Origin: Dermanyssus gallinae | Taxonomy: Eukaryota > Arthropoda > Arachnida > Mesostigmata > Dermanyssidae | Assembly (NCBI GenBank): GCA_003439945.1 | Contig: QVRM01005270.1 | Coordinates: 475,001-539,000, forward strand | DNA: 64,000 bases | Direction of reading: 5' to 3' | In this document: positions 12,170 to 24,699 of the stretch, one piece after another | Numbering within the stretch: position 1 is the stretch's first letter | Layout: each line of letters opens with the position of its first letter | Made by a program: the position numbers and the translations under genes | Notes under the pieces: model-generated | Seen by the model: only the letters and a program-made list of their open reading frames with translations | Told to the model about the DNA's origin: nothing | Database searches by the model: none

Positions 12170-13210
12170 TGTTGATTTTCTTTCACCTCTCTGCACTGGT
12201 CGTTTTATCATAAGCTTTTCAAATACAAGTAACCTACGACCAACGACCATCTGCCTGACATACGCATACATTTAGGGGCTAACACGGCGCACCAGCATCT
12301 CTAAAATTATTTCCTAAAAAACTAAATGTTTTGCTCATTAGTTCACGCTTTGAGGCTGCTGAATATGAATATGCTGAATATGCAATGTTATAGTTCAGCC
12401 TAGCTTTCACAGACAATTATGAAGATTAGGACGTCGCCTCTAATTATTAATAGACTACTATAGGGGCACATGTTTATAAAAAGAGAATGCAAAGACCGGC
12501 TAATGACAGACTGGCTACTTAATTAGTCATCTACATATGTAGACATCATAATTTACCAGCTTATTGACACATCTATCAACTCCAGCCTAACTCAACTCGT
12601 GCGAGCGTTAAGAAAGGTCGTACATGATCACTTCTTGTCCGATATAAATCCTGTGATTGATTGAATTGCTTGCTTAATACGATTGATTCGGCGCTCGCTA
12701 CGTCTGAATGACGACAGTGGGAGGCTGTTGACATTGGTGTCGAACCGTAAGAACCTAGAACAGCAACCGGCAGTTGTTCTGGCGGTTCTCGTCATCTCTT
12801 AGTGCGGAATGAAGCAACTAAAGGCGCATTAGCAAAACACAAGAACAAGCGCAACAACAAGAACAACACATAACCGGATCAGCTAACAATAGCATCAACA
12901 ACAATAATAAGCACAATCATGAATGATTTGTTGTTGTTGTTGCGTTTGCTGTTACGATTTTTTTCTCTAATCTCACAATTTTTGTGAGTGTCTTTTTTGG
13001 GCTCATACGACAGTGTCGACATTGACGTTTTAAATGCTGACGTGCCTTTTTTTTATCAGTTACTTAGGATATTTGTGAATCGCTTATAAGTGCGTTGTGA
13101 GTGTTGTTTGTTTTTCGTTAATACCTTCACTACATAGAATGGTAATATGCAGCCGATGACGGAATACCAGTCGTACGTGGTCTGCTGATAAGAGGAACTT
13201 CTGGAACGTA
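12170..13210. other. AT-rich stretch with no recognised gene
   Basis: I see no convincing open frame or element. A run of ACAAGAACAAGCGCAACAAC-type sequence at about 12838-12925 and a TTGTTG run at 12929-12943 form a small inverted CAA/TTG pair. A short TA tract follows at 13217-13252. Confidence 0.5.
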
Positions 13211-13217
13211 TGCATGC

Positions 13218-13249
<32 letters not shown>

Positions 13250-13649
13250 TATGCGCAAGCCACCACAGAAGCCCTTTAGAACCAGAAGGCTAGCTAGCTT
13301 TAATATAGCTAATAATCGATTATTGTGACTATGTACTATGACATTTTTAACTGCGATTACGTTAGCAGTGGCGGCAGCGGGAGAACAGCAGCAGGAGAAG
13401 GGGCAGTTGGAGCAGCTGAAGCTGGAGTGTCGGTGGGTGGAGGTTTGTTGTCATCATCGTCGTTGTCAATACCCGTACCCGGGTCGCGTCGTGATGGATG
13501 AAGGAAAGAGCGAGCCAATGAACGAACGAACAAATGAATGTGTTTGTTTGTCTGTATGTCTGTCTTGTCCTGTCGCTGCTGTTGCTGGACGTTGTTCGTT
13601 GTGGCTCGTTGGCTAGTCGGGTCAGTACCTACCGACGGCTGTTACCGCC

Positions 13650-13976
13650 GACAACGTTGTTGTTGTTGTTGTTGCTGCAGCTGCAGCTGCTGTTGTTGGT
13701 GGTTTTTACGATGTTTCCGCTTGTGGCAGGTAGTAGTAGTAGTAGTAGTGGTAGTAAGAAGGGCCCTTCTCTCGGACTCCTCGGAATAGAAGTGCTTAAA
13801 GTATCGCCAAACGAAATAGCCGCCATAATCGTAGTAGAGAGGCAGGATAATGGCCGAACTATTTATATAGTTGTAGGTCGTCGAAGATCGTAGTGTAGGA
13901 ATAGTAGTTGCTGTCGTAGCTGCAATTGTTGTTGTTGTTGTTGTAGCTGCAATTGCTGTTGTTGTTGTTGTTGTCT
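13650..13976. repeat. TTG/CTG-type trinucleotide arrays
   Basis: TTG runs at about 13651-13672 and 13925-13976 are mixed with CTGCAG repeats (13673-13690) and a TAG/TAGTAG run at 13729-13752. Frames across them give poly-L, poly-V, poly-C or, on the minus strand, poly-Q/N/T, as expected from any trinucleotide array. This begins a 7-kb field (13.3-20.3 kb) in which such arrays alternate between strands. Confidence 0.9.
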
Positions 13977-14339
13977 TCCTCTTCATCATCAACATCACAA
14001 TTCTTTTCTTGTGCTGGTGCTGCCGCTGCCGTCGCCGCCGCTCGCTAGCTGGCTTCTGCTAGTTCTGTCGCTTGCGGTGGCTGCAAAAGCAAACCGCTTT
14101 CGGCCGCTGAAGTCTTCGATAGCACCGTCCTCATCCTCGTCCGTATCATCATCATCATCACCACCACCACCATCGCTTGTTCTTCTGTTCCCGCTGCTGC
14201 TGCTGGCGCTGCCGTTGTCGTCGCTGCCCTGCTGCTGCTGATGCTGATGCTGGTACAGCCAGCAATAGCAGAAGAAGCAAAAACATTCCGGCTTCAATAG
14301 TGTTAATCAAGAAAAGAACAGAAATAGTGACACTAATAC

Positions 14340-14474
14340 CAACAACAACAACAACAACGACAGCAACAACAACAACGACAGCAACAACAACAACAACGAC
14401 AGCAACAACAACAACGACAGCAACAACAACAACGACAGCCAACAACAACAGCAACAACAACAGCAACAACATCG
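14340..14474. repeat. CAA-type minisatellite with GACAGC spacers
   Basis: Units of the form (CAA)3-5 followed by CGACAG are repeated about six times with unit lengths near 18-21 bp. The tract degenerates into CAACAG at the right end. It is a higher-order repeat rather than a simple microsatellite. No supported coding exon spans it. Confidence 0.9.
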
Positions 14475-14896
14475 AGTCGATAGAGAGGGTGTCATCTACC
14501 TGTGGCGTATTCCCGACTCCAGCGCGGCCGGTGCGGTCGCTGCCGCTGTTCCGACTGCCTGCTGTCCTGCCTGCTGTCCTGCGTGTCTGCCTAGCTGCTG
14601 CGTGTCGCGGAAGCTGGAGCGTTCGTTCGTTCGTTATTGCATTGATGTAGCAGCCTGTATTACAGCTGCTGCTACGACGACGACGTCAGCAGAGCTATCT
14701 ATATTGCTACCACTGCTGCTGCTGCTGCTGGTTACTTACTAGGGGGCTACTACGGCTATGGCTACGACTACGACGACGAGAACGGCTACAACTACAGCTA
14801 CAACTATTACTGGCATGGGGGAGCGTCATCGTCTATGACGCGCGGTCCTTCACCGCTGAGTCAAGCCGAATAGCAATAGGTCGTCGGCATACACTC

Positions 14897-15036
14897 AGCA
14901 ACAACAACAACGGCGACACCAGCAATAACGACAACAAGATCAACAACAGCAACAGCAACAACAACAACAACAACAACAACAGCAACAGCAACAACAACAA
15001 CAACAACAACAACAGCAACAGCAACAACAACCGCAA
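14897..15036. repeat. CAA/CAG trinucleotide array
   Basis: Long CAA runs are interrupted regularly by CAG, with a block of about 45 bp appearing twice in tandem (about 14944-14985 and 14988-15028). On the minus strand it would read as poly-Leu. The opposite-strand TTG array at 15149-15212 lies about 110 bp away. Confidence 0.9.
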
Positions 15037-15148
15037 CGAGACGAGGGCGGCAAGGACAACGAAGACGACTGTCACGTGATGGCTCCTTGTTGCCAACTGA
15101 CTGGTCGTCGTTGTTGTTGCTGCTGCTTTTGTAGCTGTTGAAGTTTAT

Positions 15149-15212
15149 ATTGTTGTTGTTGTTGTTGTTGTACCTGTTGATGTTTCGGTTGTTGTTGTTG
15201 TTGCTGTTGTTG
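15149..15212. repeat. TTG trinucleotide array
   Basis: TTG runs (15150-15170 and 15188-15212) are complementary to the CAA array ending at 15036, so the two could pair as a hairpin with a loop of roughly 110 bases. Confidence 0.85.
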
Positions 15213-15800
15213 TTAGTGCTCGTTCCTGCCGCCTGTGGCGCTGCTGTTGCTTTTGCTGCCGCCGTTGCTGCGGGCGGCTGCCGGTGCGGTTTATGCCAGT
15301 TGCGGCTACGGCGGGAGCGGCCACTCGTCAGCCCTCAACCACGAGTCCACCACCGACACGACATCATCATCTTCTTATCTTTCTTCCTTCTTCTTCGCCT
15401 CCTCTGAGCAGACTTCTGTCTCTCTCTCTCTATATCTCTCTCTCTCTCTGTAGGTCCCTCTCTGCTGTTCTAAAGTTCTGCCGAAGATCCGCAACACACT
15501 GAAGACCAAACAGTAATAATAACAACAGCAACAGCAACAACAACCAACGCAACCCCACCAACTAACCAAACCCAAGTAAGAAACACGAAGAGAGAAAAAC
15601 TTGCATGCAGCTATGTAGACATGCAGCACAAACACCAGCACCAACAGCAACTGGCTTCGTCAACCAGGCTTCATCGGCGGTTTCAGACGTGACCCCATAG
15701 CGGCAGCAGCAGCGGCACGGTAGCAGTGTTCCATTGTTGTTGCGGCCGGAGCGACGGCGGAACTGCGACAGCAGAAACAGCAACAACAACAACAGCAACA

Positions 15801-15862
15801 AAAGGAAGAAGAAGAAGAAAAACAGGAGGAGGAGAAGAAGAAGAGAAGGGGGGAAAAGAACC
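15801..15862. repeat. Homopurine tract
   Basis: About 60 bases are almost only A and G (AAGGAAGAAGAAG..., GGAGGAGGAGAAG..., GGGGGGAAAAG). Homopurine/homopyrimidine tracts of this length can adopt triplex (H-DNA) structures. No gene is supported here. Confidence 0.8.
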
Positions 15863-16042
15863 TCTCTATTGGTCTAGTCAATCAGTCAGTGAGTCAGCCC
15901 GTCAGCCAGTGTTTCTGTGTGTTTGACTGTCTGTCTGTCTGTCAGCGACTACGTACAGTCGACAGTCACACCTTTGACAACTGGCGACTTTGGCGGTTGC
16001 AGTTGCTGATGCTGTTGGTATTGTCGTTCCCATACCTGTTGC

Positions 16043-16152
16043 TCTTCATTACTGTTGTTGTTGTTGTTGTTGTTGTTATTGTGACGTTGTTGTGACTGTT
16101 GTTGTTATTGTGAGGTTGTTGTTGTTGTTGTGAGGTTGTTGTTGTTGCTGTG
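16043..16152. repeat. TTG-rich array with TGTGA interruptions
   Basis: Blocks of (TTG)n are separated by TTATTGTGA or TGTGAGG, giving an irregular repeat of about 25-30 bp. No coding interpretation is supported. Confidence 0.85.
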
Positions 16153-17339
16153 ACGGCTGTTACTGTAGATTAGACCATTGTCCATGTTCACGCTACGAAG
16201 CTAGCCGAACTGCAACCTAGTTTCATTCGATTCGGTTAGCCTGTGGGTCGAACGTGTGCTGGATGTGCGTTCGTCCGTTTGCTTGTTCGTCTGTTCGTAC
16301 GTACGATTAGGAACAGAAACAAATTGAATCAAATCGTAGTCGAAATAGAAGTAATCGAACAAATCAAAATTACTGTCAACAGCTTCAGCAGCAGCAGCCG
16401 TCGTCGTCGTCGTCGTCGTCGTTGTGAATTGCCGCTGCGGTCTCGTTGTTTAAGTATCAGTTGGTCATCAGGTGTTACGAGTGAGGAACAGAGCAAGAGA
16501 GAAAGAGACAATAATCGCGTCACTGATCGTGGGTGGGTAAGTGAGTGAATGAATTAATGAATAAATGCGTATGAGTATGAAAGCGAATGACAACCTAGGC
16601 AAACGTGAGTTGCTATATGCCGCCGCTGGGTGACGAAGTTGCCTCGCCAGTGGAATGAAGTGTGGAGTGGAGTGGAGTTCCGAGTGGAAAGTGTATCCCC
16701 ACGCACACACAGAGAGAGAGAGAGGGGCCAAGCGAGAGAGAGAGAGAGAGAGAGCGATAGAGTCAGGTTTGTCAATCACGGCAGTAGAGAAAAATAACAA
16801 TCGTATCGTATCGTGATGATAATGCCGCCGTGGCTGTTGCTGCTGCTACTGCTACTGCTGTAGCCGTCCTCGCCCCCATTGCTGCGACTGATGATGATGA
16901 TGATGATCGTGACCGATCATCATGACGAATGCAACGTAACGTCACGGCTGCCCACATAGGCACGGTGAGGCGGGAACGATTGTGGTGAGGACCACGGACC
17001 ATGACTGCTGAAATGGTTGTGCTTCGTTGACTTCATCATGATGTCTCTTAACACCATCTCCACCTCTGCCACCTCACCTACCACCTCACCCACCACCACC
17101 ACCACCACAATGCAGCTGATTGGAGGCTGATTCGAGGTCGAGGAGAAGCGGGGTGAATGGAAATATAGTAGTAGATACGTGATCTAAGCGGCGATGGTGA
17201 TGATGACGGTGATAGTGATGGCGGCGGTGGTGGTGGCGGCGGCTTAGCACGTGGCCATTTCACTCCACTTTGCTCCATTTCACTTCGCTCCGCAGCGCCT
17301 CACCCCGCTGACATACTCACGCTCTCCGTTCAGTTTCAG

Positions 17340-17547
17340 CAGTAGTCAACAATCGTTATTCGAACGTCGGCGAGAGCAACAATAACAGCATCAACAGTTT
17401 CCCCAGAAAAAGCAACCTCAACAATAACAACAACATCAATAGTTACCCCAGTAACAACAACATCAGCGAAGACGACGGCAACGACGACGACGACGACAAC
17501 AGCAACCAGCACAACGACAAAAACAACCACAACAACAACAACAACTA
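17340..17547. repeat. CAA/CAG/CGA-rich imperfect array
   Basis: AACAATAACAACAACATCA-type units recur, with a CGACGACGACGACGA run at about 17482-17497 and a CAACAACAACAACAA run at 17530-17545. Two similar segments, CAACAATAACA...CAGTTTCCCCAG and AACATCAATAGTTACCCCAG, suggest local duplication near 17385-17452. Confidence 0.75.
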
Positions 17548-19281
17548 AGGAACTCGAATGATTACGCCATCCTCAACCTCATCATCGTCATCACCGTCGC
17601 AACTCCACCCCCAGCACCCCCAATCACAATGGCACGACTGGAACAACGATTACGATAGCTGTTAGACATTTGCTATCGTAACTTGTTACAGGTGCAGTGG
17701 CCGACAGTTGAGGTGCACCACACACTTTGTTTCGTAGCTTGTGCTGATGTGTGTGAGCTCCGGTGTGAAGCATGTGGAATACGGAACAACAACAACAGCA
17801 ACAACAACAACAACAACAACAACAATAATAATATTAACAACAGGCAGTACTGCTGGCTATTAATACAACGATTGTTGCTATTTCAATAGCAAACTTGCAT
17901 TTCATCATTGCGCCATTTGCGGCGTTCTTATTATTATGGTCGATTTGTCGACCCACCAGCTAATGGCGAGAGGCGATCGACAAATCGATCAGCTGGCAGC
18001 TGCAGTAACAGCAACAGCAGCGAGGGCAACAAAGAATGAAAACAAGGCGAAGAGGTGCGCCCCTGGTGCATATCAGCAGTAGTCTATGATTGACCACCTG
18101 TTGTTGTTATTGCTGCTGCTGCTGCCGGTGCTGGCCATGTTGTTGTGGCATTGTTTGTGCGGTTGTTCTGATTATTGTTTGTGCCGATTGTCGATGATTG
18201 GTGTGGATCATGTCCGTGCTGTTGTGCTAAATTTGCAATATTTGCTCTAGAGATATATTCATAGATATATAGGAGCTTCTTAAAGCTTAGAGATTCGTTA
18301 GCTTAAGCGTCAGCTGACTGCAGTTCTTGCAGAGGAGATTACTATTTACATTTGCTGTGATTGTTGTTGTTGTTATTGTTGTTGGTGGTGGTGGTGGTGT
18401 GTTTTTGTTGTTGTTGTTGTTGTTGTACTTTTTGATGTTGTACATTTTGTTCTTTTACTTCGTGTCATTGTACTAATTCCGTGGTGCTGGTTGTGACAAC
18501 GTTGCCGTCATCTCGGCTGTAGATTCGTCTCGACACCTCGTCACGGTGGGATGTATGACACGATGCCGGTACTTGTGCTGCTATTGACTGTCGACACAGC
18601 AACAACAACAACAATGACATCATCGACGACGGCGACGACGACGACAACAACACCAACAACAACAACGACAACAGCCGTGATGACCAGATGATCCGATACA
18701 CCCACCATTCTCCTCTTCCTTCCTTCCCTCCCTCCCGGATCCCGGATCAGCATCGACGAAATCGAACGCATTGATTGAGCGACCCACCACCACCACCAAT
18801 TGACCGACCCAACGCCACACACAGATCGACCGCCACGCCGACGGCCCTCAAAGTGGGCCGAGTTAGACAAACACGCCACGTGGGTAACCGTATGAATGAA
18901 CAATCACTGTTGCTGTAATACTACTACTACTACTACTACTAAAATGTAATAGTAGCCGCCGCAATCGAACTGAATGAACGATGAGAGGAACCCTTCTACG
19001 AGACTCAGTCGCTGATATCCCGCCATTGTCGCTCTGCGACATTCAGCAATCGTGTCTAAGTACATACAGGTGGTAGGTGTGATGCCATCCTTTCGGTGAA
19101 CGTTCGCGTGCGTCTGCGTCATTGCCTAATTGTGTACGGCTGTGTGGATGTGTGTGTGATGTGCAAGATTGTGCTCGTAGAAGTCCACGTGCGTAATCTG
19201 TGTGTTGCCGTATAGGAGTAAGCCAATCGAACGCGCAAAGCATGAGGATCAGCTTTCTTTCAATCTCCAGCATCGGCATCA

Positions 19282-19283
19282 TC

Positions 19284-19344
<61 letters not shown>

Positions 19345-19358
19345 GCAACAACAACAAG
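19282..19358. repeat. (CAA)n microsatellite
   Basis: A nearly pure CAA array of about 75 bp with one CAG interruption. The plus-strand frame gives poly-Asn and the minus strand poly-Val or poly-Leu. Confidence 0.95.
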
Positions 19359-20104
19359 TATATTAGGAAAAGAAAGTGCAGACACAACGAGAACAACAAC
19401 AAGACCAGCAACCTGTGACAACCCAAAACAGCCTCCGTAAGTAAACCTAACATGACCACTACTTCGAATTCGATTTGCTGACGACAACGTTTTTGGTCCC
19501 TGGTCGGGGAGAATTGATGTCTAATAAATACATCCTAATACAACCTACACTGCTTATCATGCATCCACCGATCGGTTGATTTTCGCAGGCCGTACTGTTG
19601 TTGTTGCTGCTATTGTTGTTGCTGCTATTGTTGTTGCTGACTGTATCTTGCTAGCTGTTGTATACGTTGTTGTTCTGCTGTTGCTGTTGTCATTGTAGTT
19701 GTTATGGTCGTTACTATTGCTAATTGTTCGCTGCAATTCAGACGCTTGTTAGCTGCTTGTTGACCTCTGCGTATGGTGCGTGGCCGCTACCAGAGAGTAA
19801 GTTCGTCCGCCGATCTGAGATAGACAAATGCAGGCGTTAGTTGCTGAAGGATACAGCAGCTATTCACTCCTGCTGCTGCTGCTGCTGCCATTAAACCAAC
19901 TAACTACCATCACTAGCTTCTATCACGGTCACTACGCGTAGATGCTACGGCGTCGACGACGAAACAAATATGATTTGCCTGTTGTCAAAGGCAAAAGGTG
20001 ACCTTTTGCGACAACAACAACAACAACAACAACGACGACGCCGCCCCTACGGACTGCAGTCGCCGAACAGCGTGACGGCGGTGTTCCCATCGCGTTCGTG
20101 TGAG

Positions 20105-20192
20105 GTTCCCCCCCTCCCCCCCAGGGGAGGTCAGTTTGCGTCGTGTCTGAATAGAGCGCCGCACCCCGCCCCCCCGCCCCTCCTCCCCCGGC
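20105..20192 (-). other. C-runs on + strand: G-quadruplex potential on minus strand
   Basis: CCCCCCCCTCCCCCCC at about 20107-20122, then CCCCGCCCCCCCGCCCC and TCCTCCCCC at about 20163-20190, give four or more G-runs of at least four bases on the minus strand with 1-4 base loops in the second block. The canonical quadruplex spacing is met by sequence alone. Function is unknown. Confidence 0.6.
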
Positions 20193-20596
20193 GACAAATC
20201 CAACAACGAGCTGACGAAATGCACCTTTGACGACAATGCAGCTCATGTGCTCACCTCAAGCAAGTAGCAAGCGACTTGGCTACTTTGTTTGCTGCTCTAC
20301 CACGACTTACGTACGACCAGCTATTTCCATTTATTTTTGCTAGACTCTCATTGCCGCAGACACCATAACTATGCGCGTAAGGCGCAGAAGCTGCAGTCCA
20401 CAAACCAAGATCACTTAATTGTGTATGTATCTATATGGGTGTGTATGCGTGTGGTATATCGTATACCAATAATCGCAATAAATATGCGTATGATTGCCGC
20501 TCTGAGAATTGCACAAGTAATTATATAATAATAGAGAATAAAGAGACTAAAGATAGAGAGATATAGAGAAAAGAATAGATATACAGAGAAAGAATA

Positions 20597-20633
20597 ATAT
20601 ATATATATATAAGGTAATATATATATCTATTAT

Positions 20634-20667
<34 letters not shown>

Positions 20668-20679
20668 ATATATATATAC
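20597..20679. repeat. (TA)n microsatellite cluster
   Basis: Three TA tracts interrupted by AAGG, CTATT and TTA give a strongly self-complementary AT region of about 80 bp. It is preceded by a GA-rich stretch (20530-20590). Confidence 0.9.
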
Positions 20680-21773
20680 GCATATGTTGCGACCTCGCTC
20701 TCGTGTCTGTGCAGCTATATTAAATCGGTCCACACGTAAGGAGGCTTCACACACTTACACATGCAGCTGTTTGTGTTGTTGTTGTTGACTACTGGATGCA
20801 GCATGCGACAACCGAGCAGTTTTAGGTAACGATTAGTTTTAAGTTACGACTAGTCTGGCAGCGCGTGATTCATTTCCGTATTCATATACCTTTATACATA
20901 TACACACACATGTATACATATATACACAAACTTCTGAAGGCATGGTATAGCAGTGCATAGCATAATGGCATCCGCTTGAGGCAATTTGTCAGCGGAATGC
21001 TACTGCTGATTATATACGTAATTCAATGGAATGCCATCGACAAACGAGCAAAGACAGTGTCGCGTCGACATCATCCTTCCCACTTCCAGCCCCCCCCCCC
21101 CCTAGGTTGCCTGTTATTGCGCTTCGATATTGATACACACTTAGATGTATGCATACGACTCTTTCGTAAAAAAAACTACCATCATATTAACGTATATATA
21201 TTTAAATATAAATATAAGTATATATATACATATATATATATATACCGGTTAAGACATGAGTGCGTTCGTTTCAACCATGCAACGCATGACATGAATACGC
21301 GGAAATGATCGAAATTACTCTAGTCGATCACTGGCGACTGCAAACAAGAGACGGGCGTACTTGTTACCGACAGAGGCAGCTAAGCATGGCCATGGCCCGT
21401 TGAACCGGTTGGTGTTATTTATAGTGCTTAAGATGACAAATTTCGAACCCTCGAACTTGCGCGCCTGGTGAACAGATAACAGGGATGCACAGAGAGGTAC
21501 GATTCTGTATTAATGTCCGCTCTTTTGGAAGATGGCGCGCAATGAAACCCCTGTATGCAGGAACCCGAAAGACAGCTGTACGCTGATCATATGCTCTCAT
21601 GCAAGTGCCCGGATAAACCGTGCATTTCCACCTTAGTAGGGGTGGTTGATTGACCCTAGTGTTTATGGCTATTGGTACGAAATGATAGCTATCCTTGAGC
21701 TCCGCGTGGTTACGTTATTTCTCTTTATTTCTTTCTCTCAGCATGATCAGGTATTAACTTCGCGGTTGCAGAT

Positions 21774-22058
21774 CTATGACCTTGATAGGAGGGAGTGCAG
21801 GGCACTGCAGACTGCCGTGCCAGGCACTTGCCATGCGACCACAAAGAAATGGTCATGTACTTCTGGTATCTTGTCGTTGTTTAGTCTGAGGCCTCGGAGC
21901 TCCAGACTTACAGCTATTATTGCTTTCCTAAGAGCTTGTTTTATAATTTCGTTAAAATGGGCAAGGCTTGAAAATCTGCCAAAGTATTTCGGCAAGCAAA
22001 GAGGGTGTAGGCTGCCGATGTTAACTTTAACTTTGCAAGGGAGTTCGTATTTTGGCAC
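21774..22058 (-). pseudogene. LINE ORF2 C-terminal fragment (family A, copy 1)
   Basis: The minus-strand product reads HFNEIIKQALRKA...LELRGLRLNNDK followed by a decayed continuation. This resembles the segment of some non-LTR retrotransposon ORF2 proteins that precedes a 'DGKRPDG...GRSLVWD' block. It lies just N-terminal to the part seen at 29342-29776, which supports one family in different truncation states. Key residues are changed (NNDK for DDGK), consistent with decay. The assignment to a LINE is from remembered pattern, not a search. Confidence 0.5.
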
Positions 22059-22199
22059 CTCTATTTATGTAGGCTCATCTAGGCGGAAAGTGGTGGTGTC
22101 CAGCATGGCTCCTAGTTGCAGAGATGGTATAACTCTAAGCCACCCTCCACTGAAGGTGATCCTAGCAGCCTGAGAAACGGCTTTTCATGACTCGGCGGA

Positions 22200-23300
22200 G
22201 AGAAGAGGTTTAATAATAGTTTGCCTCAATGTCGCCTGTGGATGCATCGCCTTGACATGTGGTCTCATGTTTTTCAGCTTTAGGAGTTGTTCGTTAGCCT
22301 ATTGCACCTCGTCCGGTATCTTCGTTCGGGAGCATTATTAATTCAGTCATTAGATTCGATTAGCGCTAACCTGAATATAGATGCACCTACATTTTAGACG
22401 TATCAGGTGATGTTGTACATCCTGGTCCCAAACGATAATGTCGATTTGTGATTTGTTTAGTATCAGACACAACGTTCATTGAATTAGTCTGACATAATTA
22501 GTCTAACTTGGGCACTGTCGACGACTACCATAACACTGAATACAGCGTCGCTTGCCCTATAAGCTAGAGGACCAAAAGTATGTGCACGTAAAAGGTTAGC
22601 TTTAGCTTCTCTTTGGCGGTGGATTTTCTCTGTTCACCATTAGCGTCACTATTTCCTCTTACTCTCCTGGGTGCCACACACGAAAACCGAGACAGTCTCT
22701 ACATCTTCTACTATCCACGAACCGAGAAGAATCATAAGTCATATAGGGCATAGTGTATTCCAACTCTCCCGCAAGGCCTCGTTCAGTCTGCATACGTGCT
22801 GCTGCTGCTGCGACTTCCAGTAAGCCGTGGCCTTATTGATATGTGGTCACCTTGCTCTTCAGTCGTATGTTCGTCACGCCTATTCATCAGTTGGAGCAGA
22901 TAATGGACAGCCAAATGGACTCGATATGCTTCCGTTTCGGGTTTCCGTCTCGCTCTGTCGCCTTCCTTCGTACCTTGTGCCCTTTCAGTATGGATCGCAG
23001 TGGATCCAACTTTGGACGCCCAGCCGAAAATATCTCTTCCTCTTGTTCCTTCCCTAGACGTATTGCTTGGATTCACTGCCGGTCACTGCCGAGTCAACCT
23101 GGCAAATATCGCGCGGCAGTAGCAAAAATGTCTGCAGTTTGTATGCCGGTCTGTAGCGAGCGAGAAAAATATTGGCTAATGACTACATGTTTGCGAGAAG
23201 TTCGCGGGAGTGTAGAGTACTAACTGTCTTTCGTTAGGCCGGTGTTCCTCACTGGATACGCATAAAAGCGTCGTGGAGATAGTTTACTGCTTGTAGAGAG
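22200..23300. other. No recognised gene
   Basis: Open frames at 22783-23223 overlap on both strands and show no domain. A short CTG run occurs at 22799-22811. A (TA)n tract follows at 23307-23354. Confidence 0.5.
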
Positions 23301-23303
23301 CTG

Positions 23304-23356
<53 letters not shown>

Positions 23357-23471
23357 GGTCGTTTTGAAACAAATGTGCGTACAAGCCATTTTGCTACTGA
23401 TGAAGCGCGGGCGACCAGTCAGTCACTGTACTTAAGCGTCGTAAATGCTAAAATACTTTAGTTCCTTATTC

Positions 23472-23702
23472 TCAATTGAGCCTGTACGTGTAGCCAGCTC
23501 GAAGGGCCGAAATGTACGAACCGGCATTTATGTATAGCCTTAGATCAAGATCCGTAGTCCACGCCACAATGTCGTTCAACACATCTTGGAGTAACACCAA
23601 TTGCTCGTTTTTGACAACGGAGTACATGTTGACGTCGGAGTACTTGTTGACGTTCCCTTCGTAGACATTCACGTTTATTAAATAGGCTATTGTCCCACAC
23701 AC
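23472..23702 (-). pseudogene. Possible reverse transcriptase thumb fragment
   Basis: The minus-strand product contains LVLLQDVLNDIVAWTTDLDL followed by RLY and GYTYRLN. This resembles the RT segment 'LQ.DLN.I..W...N.L.LN..KC' downstream of the catalytic YADD in CR1/Jockey-like LINEs. The expected lysine-cysteine pair is not preserved and no catalytic block is legible upstream. It is in the same orientation as the neighbouring LINE fragments but need not be the same family. Confidence 0.4.
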
Positions 23703-24487
23703 GAGTTAAATATCGCTACCGATAATATGTCGTAGCATGCTTTCTTTTAACGTGGTTGTACAAGCTTCACGCGACGCGCTCGCCAAGGCAGAGTGTTTGA
23801 TGTAAAGGGGAGTAACCAGCTTTGCGCTGTTATTGCTGTTATATTATATAACTTGTTGTGATTAGTGTTGAAGCTTAGGGGAGATGCATGTCCCCAATTT
23901 ATGCAAAAATGCATGTCCCCTAAAAATAGCTAGTAGAATGTCACGCTGAATCTGGCGTTAAAGGTAGCTGAATGTCACCAAAGCAGGTGTTGGCACGACT
24001 GTGCTTCGATACGACTCTGGTAGCCGAACACGACCTAGGCAACGAACAGTAGCTCTCACCATCGTTTGCTTGTTTCTCTGAGTGTCCGGGCCGTGATGCG
24101 TATGTGCATCTTCTGATCGGTTCCACGAGTCGAGGAAACATCGCAATCAAGGCAGCAACGGTAGCGACAGAACCAGGGATCGTTTTGCTAATTAAAGCGA
24201 TGCAGAAGATCATGGCGATGTATTGGTGGGCGTTAACAGGCGCTTCGGCCCCTTCCACCCATTCCACGCTACTTCAGCGTTGACTCAATTAGTAATCAGA
24301 GGAATAAGAGTGTTAGTGTCGTTAGCAGTTAGTTCATGAGTACTTGTCATTTCAGATTCACTTGATTCTACAGTTCTGAGGCGTACATGGTTTATTATTA
24401 TAATTATAATTATTATTATTACATGTTAAACAATGTTACAGTTGTGAGGTCTGCACGTATTATTGCAAAGTTTTTTAAATATTTAGT

Positions 24488-24607
24488 TCACTCCATGGCG
24501 CCTAAAATAGATGCCGCGTTCCCTCTGCAAACGGCCAAGGACAACGCTTGCCTTAAGAATTGACCCTCTCTTCGGTCGTTGGTGACCTCCTGAATTCGCT
24601 TACTTAA

Positions 24608-24672
<65 letters not shown>
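24488..24672 (-). pseudogene. LINE ORF2 C-terminal fragment (family A, copy 2) joined to (TTA)n
   Basis: The minus-strand product ends QALSLAVCRGNAASILGAME, homologous to QRLSLEIQRGNAISVLGTM in the 29-kb copy. Coding similarity begins abruptly at about 24606, directly next to a pure TTA array (24607-24672), so the copy is 5'-truncated at the repeat. A second AT-rich run of TTATTATAATTATAATT type lies past its 3' side (24389-24421). Confidence 0.6.
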
Positions 24673-24673
<1 letters not shown>

Positions 24674-24699
24674 CAACAGTACGATTTGTTATTATGTAA

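Noticed and set aside
21646..22173. 175-codon plus-strand open frame
   Set aside because: The minus strand of the same segment shows LINE similarity, so the plus-strand frame is a shadow.
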